A DNA stretch of 64,000 nucleotides, from positions 94,615 to 158,614 of the forward strand of contig DAHG01000033.1 of assembly GCA_002495885.1 (NCBI GenBank), written 5' to 3'. Below are positions 52,624 to 63,000 of the stretch, piece by piece; position 1 is the first letter of the stretch, and each line of letters begins with the position of its first letter. The notes under the pieces are model-generated. The model did no database searches and had not been told where the DNA came from. It saw only the letters and a program-made list of their open reading frames with translations. A program made the position numbers and the translations under genes. This DNA comes from Methanocellaceae archaeon UBA148. GTDB taxonomy: Archaea; Halobacteriota; UBA148.

Positions 52624-52732
52624 ATATAGTTAAGGAATGGAAATATTGTTTAATCTTAGCAATTTTGCTCAAAAAAGGAAAAAGTTTAAATAGTATATGA
52701 AGTACATATGTATCTTGCACAATATTCACAAG
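52624..52732 (+). repeat. Duplicated promoter region, copy 1
   Basis: This 109-bp unit (starting ATATAGTTAAGGAATGGAAA, ending ATTCACAAG) is repeated 141 bp further on. It contains GCAATTTTGCTCAAAAA and AAAGTTTAAATAGTATAT, a TATA-like promoter. Copies differ at about one base in six. Confidence 0.8.
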
Positions 52733-52764
52733 CTATTAGTCAAAGATATTGAGTGATTTCATAC

Positions 52765-52873
52765 ATATAGTTAATGAATAGAAATATTGCCTAATTTTGT
52801 CAATTTTGCTCAAAAAGAGCAAAAGTTTAAATAGTATGCAATGTAGATGGATATCTTGCATAATGTTCACAAG
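52765..52873 (+). repeat. Duplicated promoter region, copy 2
   Basis: Starts ATATAGTTAATGAATAGAAA and ends GTTCACAAG. Same elements as copy 1, with AAAAGTTTAAATAGTATG as TATA-like region about 85-105 bp before the ATPase start at 52921. A second transcription start is thus possible for the operon. Confidence 0.8.
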
Positions 52874-52920
52874 TTACACATTTAAAAATAACATAAAAAT
52901 AATATGGGGGGTATAAAAAC

Positions 52921-54087
52921 TTGGAAGAATCGAATCCATTTTCACCCACGTTTCCTGTAAATCCAAAATATTTCGCTAATAGGAAGGATATCCTATCCTC
53001 TTTCAGGAAATCATTTGATAGGTCTAAAAAAACAGAGAGACCTACGCCAGACAACATAGCTATTCTAGGTGATTGCGGCGTCGGCAAGACTTCTGTGTTA
53101 AGGAAATTTGAAGCCATAGCCTTAGAAGAGTTCAAAGATAGGAAGGTATTTTCGGCGATAATCGGGTTTACACCGATTTCTTGTAATTCTTTCAATTCCA
53201 TCTTCCAGAAAGTTGTAGATGAAATTAGTGGGAACTTTGTCACAAATACACCTGTTACGACGGAGATGAGAAACGAAATCAAGGACTGGAGAACTAAATC
53301 AATCGGTGCAGGTACAAAAGCTGAATCGGAAGGAGCAAAAAGAGATGAATCAGCTACGAGGATTTTCAGGGATGCACTTATAGAACTATGGAAAATTCTC
53401 GAAAAAAGAGGGATTGATACCGGACTTCTGATGTTGGATGATGCACATTATCTAATCATTGGATGTCCAGATGCCTTGAGTGAGATCAGGACGTTATTTC
53501 AAGAGCTTCCAAAAAATGGATGCAACTTTATATTGTGTATAACCGGGAGAGGTGATATATTTTCAGATGTAAAGGGACATAATGGGATTTTTGCTACCTT
53601 CTTTAACATTAAGTACACCCTGAATCCTTTTAAATTGAATGAAGTCAGAGATGCCCTCCTAACGCCCTTGAAAATGTCAGGTTTGGACCTGACAGTTAAT
53701 GAGAGCGTAATTGAAAAAATACATGATTTAACGATGGGATGCCCGGTTTTCATCAATTTCATAATGAGAGAGTTGGTGTGTCTAAAGGAAAAGGGTAGAA
53801 TTACCCTGGGAGATTTTGAGAAAAATTATCGTACCATTATAACATCAATGGGGGCAGAGAGATTTCAGAGTGACTTTTCGATAGCGAGCAGTAAGGAGAG
53901 AGAAATCTTATTGGCGATGTCAAAATTGTCAGACAGGTTTAGTCCCTCTGACATAAGCATAAAGGACGCCAGGTCACATCTTCGGTTTTTGATTAAAAAG
54001 GGGCTTATAGTGAAACATGAGAGGGGGAAGTATTCACTCTACCACCCATTTTTCAAAGAATATCTGAGGAGTCTGGGTGACAAATGA
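52921..54087 (+). CDS. P-loop ATPase with C-terminal winged helix
   Basis: 388 residues starting at TTG 52921, 10 bases after a G6 run. Walker A is GDCGVGKTS (about 50-58) and Walker B LLMLDDAHYL; a sensor-like ILCITGRGD follows. The C-terminal 70 residues (SKEREILLAMSKLSDRFSPS ... RSHLRFLIKKGLIVKHERGKYSLYHPFFKEYL) form a winged helix. It is similar to archaeal ORC/STAND-type ATPases of unknown function, not to Cdc6 itself, as the sensor-2 Arg block and the initiator motifs are not clear. Its last four bases overlap the start of the giant surface protein (ATGA), so the two are translated together. Confidence 0.8.
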   Translation: MEESNPFSPTFPVNPKYFANRKDILSSFRKSFDRSKKTERPTPDNIAILGDCGVGKTSVLRKFEAIALEEFKDRKVFSAIIGFTPISCNSFNSIFQKVVDEISGNFVTNTPVTTEMRNEIKDWRTKSIGAGTKAESEGAKRDESATRIFRDALIELWKILEKRGIDTGLLMLDDAHYLIIGCPDALSEIRTLFQELPKNGCNFILCITGRGDIFSDVKGHNGIFATFFNIKYTLNPFKLNEVRDALLTPLKMSGLDLTVNESVIEKIHDLTMGCPVFINFIMRELVCLKEKGRITLGDFEKNYRTIITSMGAERFQSDFSIASSKEREILLAMSKLSDRFSPSDISIKDARSHLRFLIKKGLIVKHERGKYSLYHPFFKEYLRSLGDK

Positions 54088-57000
54088 ATAGAAGAGAGAG
54101 ATGTACTAAGTGGATCGTTGTATTGATGGTAGCTTCTCTCTTACTTGTAAGTATCACGCCCACTCTTCAGGGAGCTATGGCAGATAATGGAATTGTAGAT
54201 GATGAAATGGGTCCGAGCATAGTATATAGCGAGTACAGCGAGTTGGACCCGGGCCTAGAGAGTGGTTCGAAGCCGATACAGATAATATTAGAAAGAGAAA
54301 TTTCTCTGCAAAGAAAGACAATAACCATTTATTCTAATTCTGATAAGGAGGTAATTGCACACACAAAAATCACAGACGCCCCAAGGGACTCAATTAAACT
54401 GTACAGGACTACGGAAGGAACAAGAGAGCCAGTACGAATAACCGAGTATTTGGATACAAACAACAACGGCTTGGTCGACGAAATAAGCTGGACCAGTCCC
54501 CGCCTCTCAAGCCAGACATACGAAGTCATAATAGAGATAACCAAAGCAGAACATTTGGATGCAAACAGAAACTTCGTTTCAGATATTTACGATGAAGTCA
54601 AAGCACTTGATGGCGTCTGGTCTGAAACGATTCCCGACGAAGATTATGTGAGAGTCGTATTTGAACAAAAACTCGATTCATCAAGGGACATAACCCTGTA
54701 TCCGAGAGTTGTCTCAGGAAACCCCAGAATAGAGGTTTACGAACTCAATGGAAACAATCTGATTGCAGAATTTAACCCAATTAATTCAAATGAGTATAAC
54801 ACGGTTTTATTGACAAAGCTGCAAGGAAAACAAGACACTTTTGACTTGCGTGTTGTTGACGGTTCTGTTGAGTTTGAGCATATAATTGACCCTTCAAGCG
54901 GTAGATACATAAAGACAGTTGAATACAGGTTAGGTTCACAGAACACCGGGGCAGAAACAGCCATAGCGAGCAATGCTTGGTGGACAGCTACTGCCAGTAA
55001 AGAGATATACCTTCCAGAAGATATTGTTGAGATAAAATCCGCATTTGTCGTTCTTAGTGGTTATGCTTATACTGCCACAGACCTGACTGCGGTGGCGATT
55101 AATTTTGCAGGTAATAGTTATACCCCAGTCACAGCTTTGTATGGGGACCATAGCGGTGAGTCGTATTCATTTTGGGTTATTGCCAATGTCACAGGTGCTT
55201 TTGCCTCTTTCAGCAATCCCATGACAGTAAATGCGAGTTCAAGAGTAACAGGTCCGACACAGGGCGGATTGGGGATGAAGTTAATCATCACATATACTTA
55301 CGATGATGCCTCAGAGGAATTAGTAAACACGGTGAAATACCCAATAACTTCCAATACCGCAGCAATGACGAATGGATATTATAATGTGAGTTATAATGCA
55401 TCAATCGCAGAAGCAACTGATGTGAAAGATGCTTGGTTTGAAATACAGGGAGCTGTAGATGGTATAAGTAATGCAGATGCAAAGATTCAGGCGGGAATAA
55501 ACAGCGATGCTTTAAGTCCTTATATGCACTTTGAAACTGGTCTCCAGAGTTCGTATGACTTCATGTTCTATTTTGATACAAGCGGAACAAGTTTTGATGT
55601 GAATGCGCAACAAACCTTGAGCATGAAAGGGGCAGATACAGCAGCTATGCGTGGTGTTGGTGCGGAATTAGCCGTAACTTATAATTATTCAAGCGATGCA
55701 CCGAGATTAACAAAAACAGTCAGCCATTTTATGGGGCAGGGGACAACAAGGAATTTGGTAACGCAAAATGCATTCACGAAAACCATATCCCTTCCAGAGG
55801 ATAATGTCGAGATAAAAGCAGTATGGGCAAAGGTAAGCGGTGGGTTTTCACACACAACAGCGGGAACAACAACTATCATCGGAACCATCGATGGAAATTC
55901 TGCAGCAACTCAGGCGTATGCAATGGATGTTCAATTAGCCTCCGGACGGGCTTACCAGCCACTCATATATGACATGAGCAGTGTGAAAGATGAGTTGTCT
56001 GATGGGATCGGAGAGGTTTCTGTAAGTTATCAGTTCTCTCAAAATTTAAACACTCCTCCTGGAATTGATTTGTATATAACTTATGAATATGATGCGGACA
56101 GCACAGCTCAGCAAAAAACGGTGAAGTATTTTGGCGGACAAACAACAGGAATAACAACATCAAACAGCTTTACAGCAACTACATGGGTTTTGGAAAGCAA
56201 CCCCCAATTAGTAAGCGGTTATGTTGAAACAATGTCCACAGACACAGATGCAACAGACCCAACACAAACAACGACAATAGACGGCTCATCTTCTGTGGCA
56301 GTTCAAATAGAATCTGCAGAGATAGGATTTGTAAGAACACTGAATGGGGATGTAAACAATAAATTAAACACCAGCAGCACAGCAACTCACACTCTTGGCT
56401 TAACATCAGCAACAAATATCGGCGGCAATCAAATCATATATTTAACTTACAATTATGCAAATACTCCTCCAACCACCCCGACAAACATAACCGCCAATGG
56501 CGGCATTTGTAATATATCGGTGAATACCGGTGTCGTATTAAACGCCTCTGGCTCGATAGACAATGAATCAGACGTCATAACTTATTTCATCGAAGCTTCT
56601 TTAGAGAATACAACAACCATTACAAATACAACAAATGTAAGCATGAAATCAGCACATTCGGACATTAATGCGACTGGCGGTACAATCACAGAATTGGGCG
56701 GTTATACATTCCATACGTTTACCAGTAACGGGGCGTTTCAGGTTATATCTGGATCGGGTAATATTGAAGTGTTTATAGTTGGCGGTGGTGCTGGCGGAGG
56801 CACTGGAGGAACTGCCGGCCGAGGAGGAGGTGGAGCTGGTGGAATTGTCTATGACGCAGCTTATGCAGTCACAGTAAATTCTTATACTGTAACAGTGGGT
56901 GCCGGCAGTCCAGGATCATCAGATGCATCAACTGCCTCAGACAATGGGAGCAATTCAGTATTTGATACCTTGATTGCATTAGGTGGCGGAGGCGCAGGAA

Positions 57001-60000
57001 TACACGCCACACCTGGAAAAGCTGGCGGTTCGGGCGGAGGTGGGAGCGGATATTTGGGGGAGCTTGGAGGAGCTGGATTACAGCCAGTTTCGGCATCGGG
57101 TGGATATGGTAACGCTGGCGGTGCTTCTTATCCTGGTGGAGATGCTCTGGGAAGACAGGGGGGCGGTGGTGGTGCGGGAGCAGTTGGACAAGATGGTCAA
57201 AGCGATAAGGGTGGTGACGGTGGTGCAGGAAAAGAATTCTCTCAATTCAGCAGTGTAGGTGGTTCACCTGGGGGCTGGTTCGGTGGTGGTGGAGGAGGCG
57301 GTGCAACCTCTGGCACAACAGCAGGATCTGGCGGACAAGGAGGAGGCGGTGCAGGGGGCTCTGGAGTTGTTGGCGGTGATGGTGTGGCAAATACTGGTGG
57401 TGGAGGAGGTGGTTCAACAAGCACTGGTGGAGCTGGTGGTTCTGGAATTGTTATTGTTAGGTATCTGACGCAAGTCGAAGCTTCAAACGAAACAAACACT
57501 TCTTACACTACATACGATGATATTGGTTCTGATTACACATCAATAACCAACATAACGGTAAATGTTGAGGTTGACTCCTACGATCCATCAGCATCCGTGA
57601 ATCAATCGACAAATAAGCCAGACCTCTATCTTGAGATGTACAATGGGAGCAGCTGGATCAATATTAGTACGTTCAATTTACCCTTATCCTATACGGGCGA
57701 CACGAAAAATGATACCAATGCAAATTTCAGCTTAACCACGACAGATTCTACAATTTTGACAGCATGGCAAAACTCCACTAACCAGGATTTCAGGCTAAAA
57801 GGAATTTATATGGACGCTTCTAATTCCACTACAATCGATGAAATCAACTACACAAATGTCTGGATTACGATAAATGGCAAACAATGGACAGTAATAGGAA
57901 ATCATTCTCAATCCACAACTTTGAACTGGAATACAAGTGCTGTTGCAGAACAAACTGGCATTAATTTAAGGGCGAGAGCAATTGATTTAGAGGGCTCTAA
58001 TACGTACTCGGAATATTTCACAAAAGGTTGTTCTTTGACTATAGACCATACACCACCAACGATAACCATGGATACGCCGACAACTCCCTCGCCGGTTTAC
58101 AGACTGGGAGGGGAACTGTTCTATGTTAACTTCACGTATACCGAATTATATCCGGCAAACTACACGGTTAACATATACAACAGCACTGCGACCGTCAACA
58201 CGACGACCGTTAATTATCCGGAAGGTGGAGCCGACAAGGTTGCGAACGTTAGCTTCTACCTTAACGAGAGTGCTGCTGACGGGTTTTACAACGTGTCGGT
58301 GGGGATGTATGACAATGCGTCGAATTATGGTATTTCCTATCAGAACAATTCGGTGGCGAAGGGGGTCTATAATGCCTCTATTTCCCAGCCTGCTAATCAG
58401 ATAACAGCCCCAAACGTGAATGCAACCTACGAGCTGAAAATAACGAACACAGGGAATTTTACAGATACCTTCACGCTTGCAGTCGTCCAGATTGATTCCG
58501 TGGATGTTGCGGAGCTGAATGCGACAACGATATCAAATCTTGCTGTTGGAGAATCCCAGAACGTTACATTGAACGTTACGGATGCAGATGCAGGAACCCA
58601 CAATGTCACGGTGAATGTTACATCAAGTGTTTCTGGAAGTGAGGTTGCGAACACGAGCTACATCATGACCAACATAGTACCTGTTACAGTAACATTAATC
58701 TCGCAGTATCCTGCTGCGATTGAAGGGTATAACACGACTGGTCCTTTCAACGTAACATGGCTGATTACTACGGGTACAGATGGACTCGATAACGACAGCA
58801 TATCGCTTGTATGGACGGTCTTCGACAATGTGGTAGGGGATTATGTGTGGTCACTTCATGTGCCGAGCAATAACCTGTCTGAAGTGGACCCTTACTTTGG
58901 AGAGCAGATTCTCCGTGCTGATAATAGGAATGGGTCATTGAACTTCGAGAACAATGGCACCATCACAGAGGGCAATATCTGGAAGTGGGCAGGGGCCGAT
59001 ATAAACACCAGTCGCCTCAGTATCCAAAAAATAAATTCGACTCACTCATATGTCTATTGGAATGGCTCGATTGAGGACACCGTATTTCAGAATACACATT
59101 ACCTCAATAGGGAGCCTCTGCTGCAGGAGACCAGCAAATATTATAACGTCAGTAAAGATAATAGTGCACTGGTTAAGATTTGGGATGTTAAGGCAGCTAA
59201 GGGTGCAACTGATTATAACATCCAAATATTATTTAATATTACCAATCATGGCACACCTACCGATTCTCTCCAAGTGTACTACCTCAACGACTCCTATGTT
59301 ATCAATGGTAGCACTCTCCCGCAAGGAGATGGTTTGAATGGCACTTATCTGACTGCATACAACGCCACAACGGTCGATGATTACACTTATGAGGCGTACA
59401 ACAGTTCTTTCGTGCGGTTGAATATTAATGTGGAGAATGGCAGCATAGGAGTTCCTCAAATAAACGCAACACCCAACGGATACTTATTCTTCAAATCATC
59501 TACTGATGAAAACAATGCATATAACGTGGGTTATGTGAATGGTTCAAGCGGGACGAACATGTCCTTTGCAGAAACAAAAGTTGCATGGACGAGTTCCAAT
59601 AACGGAGCGACGTTTATGCAGGCTGAATGGACACCGAAGCTTATATTCTCATCATTTGATGATCAGATCCACATGATGAACCTCTATGCGGCAGACACTT
59701 TGGGGCGTTGGGGCAATTCTACAATACTTGAAAACGAAATCGGAGAGGTGTTTTATAATCCAACCACCCCATCCATCGCCCACTTCCATTATCTCGGTGC
59801 ATGGGAGTGCGATATGAATCACACATACACGGGAACGTTCGATGTTGGTGTTCTTCTGGCAACCGACCCTGACGGCGGCTATGTGACACACAATCTGACA
59901 CTACATTATCCAAATGGAACTCTTGCACCCAATGGAATTATCAACAACACATTCAATGAGACGGACATAGTATATGATCATGGGGTCTGGCACGCACACA

Positions 60001-63000
60001 TTTCTTTCAATACAAATAATTACAGTGCAGGCGAATACACGATGCAATGTACAGCAACAGATGATGAGGGGGCGACATCAAATATATGGCTCCAAAAGAA
60101 CTTCACATTGGATCATCAATCACCGACAATGACCATAGATGAGCCGACAACTTCCTCGCCTGTTTATAGAATCGGAGGAGAGGAAATGTGGGTGAACTTC
60201 ACGTACACAGAGGAGAATCCGAAGAACTACACGGTTAACATATATAACAGCACTGCGACCATTAACACGACAACCGTTAATTATCCGTTGGGTGGAACTG
60301 ATCAGATTGCAAATGTTAGCTTCTATCTTAATTCAAGTGTTGCTGACGGATTTTATAATGTATCGGTGAAAATGTATGATAATACCTCGATTAACAACTA
60401 CACAGCCTATCAGAACAATTCGGTGGTTAAGGATGCAACCTCTCCAACGATAACCATAGATACGCCGACAACTTCCTCGCCAGTTTACAGACTGGGAGGG
60501 GAACTGTTCTATGTTAACTTCACGTATACCGAATTATATCCGGCAAACTACATGGTTAGGGTGTATAACAGCACTGCGACCATTAACACGACGACCGTTA
60601 ATTATCCAGCCGACGGAACTGATCAGGTTGCGAACGTTAGCTTCTACCTTAACGAGAGTGCTGCTGACGGGTTTTACAACGTGTCGGTGGAGATGTATGA
60701 TAATTCATCGAACTATGGTATTTCCTATCAAAATAATTCGGTGGTGAAGGATGACACAAAGCCGACCGTTGGAACTCCGACATCTCCGACCACTGGATAT
60801 TACAGCACTAATTTGATCAATGTCAACGTTACGGTTACAGATGCACACTCAGGTGTTTCTGCTGTCTACGCCCAGTTCTTGAACGCTAGTGGAGTACAGC
60901 TGAACCAGCAACTGACTGCCTCAGGCAACTGGTTCAATTACACCGCGGATGTCAGCTCGCTGGCAGATGGCAATTACACGGTATCGATAAATGCGACCGA
61001 TAACTTAGGAACCTGGAACAACGATACGACCGTGTCAGATGTGGCATTGGACCGAGCAGGTCCAATCGTAACTGCAGTAGAGCCAATCCAGACAACTGTT
61101 TCAAATGGCGATGTTCTTAATCTTAGCGTGATAGTTACCGATGATAAGTCAGGTGTGAATTCAGTTTTGGTGAACGTATCTAGAATAAACAACACGATTG
61201 GGAATTACACACTCACAAGAGTTGGAGCCTCTGACTACTGGAATGGCTCTATTATCGTTAATACCTCTAACATAGGAGTACAAAACCTCACGGTTTACGC
61301 ATACGACAACGCATCCAACTGCAACTCTTCCGTAAATCTCACTGCTGTTACTTTTGCTGTAAGGATAAACGAGATAATGTATCGTCTGGCGAGTGTGCAA
61401 GGCACTGATGCACAGTTGGAATGGGTTGAGTTATACAATAATGGAACATCCGAAGCAAATGTAAGCAATTGGAACTTAACCGATACTGCTGGAAACTATT
61501 TCATCATACCTTCCGGAACGAACATTTCTGCAAACGGATATATTGTCATTGCAAACGATAAAACGCATTTCTTACAGCATTACCACTATGTGAATGCTTC
61601 AAAGGTAATAGACAAAACAGGAGGTGCGTGGCTCGATAACGGAGGAGATACGATAATATTAAAGAAGAGCACAGGTGAAGAGAAAGATAATGTAACCTAC
61701 TATAACTCTTGGGGTGCAGACGGAGATGGGCATACTCTTGAAATAAATGCATCCGGAGGCTGGCAACAAAGCAATTCTTATTCTGGAACTCCTCTCGACA
61801 CAAACAGTATAGTAGACAATGAGCCAATTATTCTTGACTACGGGCCGCATGACACCAATCCAATAAATAACTCCGTTGAAACCGTCACTTTCCAAGTGAA
61901 AGCGAATCAAACCGTAAATGTTACATGGTACATAAATGGGAGCGTTGTTCATACGAACACAAGCGTTGAAGCCAATACATGGGCAAATTACATTAACGAA
62001 AGTGCAGTAGCAGGATATTGGAACGTAACCGCCTTCTTAAACAATACAAATGGCTCCGATGTGATGACGTGGATGTGGAATGTCAAAAAACTCGTTACCA
62101 TCGACATCACTTATCCTTTGAATGGGGCAGAGATTTCAAGAGGTGGCAATTCTGATTCTGAGGATTCCGAAAATATTGTTTCTGATAACCTAACGATCAC
62201 CGCACGGGTTTACAATTATTACAACTCTTCTGATTCAGTTCCAGAGAGTTTCGCTAACTGCTCTTTCTATTGGAATGGCAGTTTAATCGGCTACAATGAG
62301 ACGAACTCCACAGGATATTGCCGGTTCAGCTATGACAAAACCCAGAACAATTCCGGCTATTACAACATCACCGTGAAATTCACCATAAATGCATCCTATT
62401 CCGATAGTTATGCTACAAATTCCACCTTGAATGAAAGCACAAATACCATTAAATTGGCTGTTTATGAAACAGGTTCAACCAAGGACAACCATAGGATGTT
62501 TGGTGAAGAGGCAAAATACAGAGAGGGGGATATAGCTGTCCTTCTTATCAATATCACCAAGGATGGCGTGCTGCATAATGTAACAAACATAACCGTAGAT
62601 GCTATAAGGAGTACACCTCAAGCAACTATAGTTACTCATAATTATCCTGGAGATATAATCCAAATAAACACCGGACGCTATTATTCCAAAACGATGATTA
62701 CTCCGAGTTTCCAAAACGCAGAGATTTGCTGGCATATATATGTAGAGAACAATACAGAAAACGTATCTTCGTCATTCCAGGGGGATATTGATATTGAGCC
62801 GTCAGACGCTGTTCTCAACATAAACGTCACAAACGCAACCGCAACGATAAATGGTGCAAACGTTTCTATTTACGATGACAATCTGGAAAGAAGAAGCATA
62901 AAAGAGCTTATCTTGCTTAACGGGTCTACCCTTACCCCAAAGGGAATGGGAAGAAATTCCTCTCTCTACGATAACTACACCATTAGCATTTCAACTCCAA

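Noticed and set aside
52921..54087. A second Cdc6/Orc1 initiator
   Set aside because: The protein has a P-loop and winged helix, but not the initiator-specific motifs; and no ORB-like boxes lie nearby.
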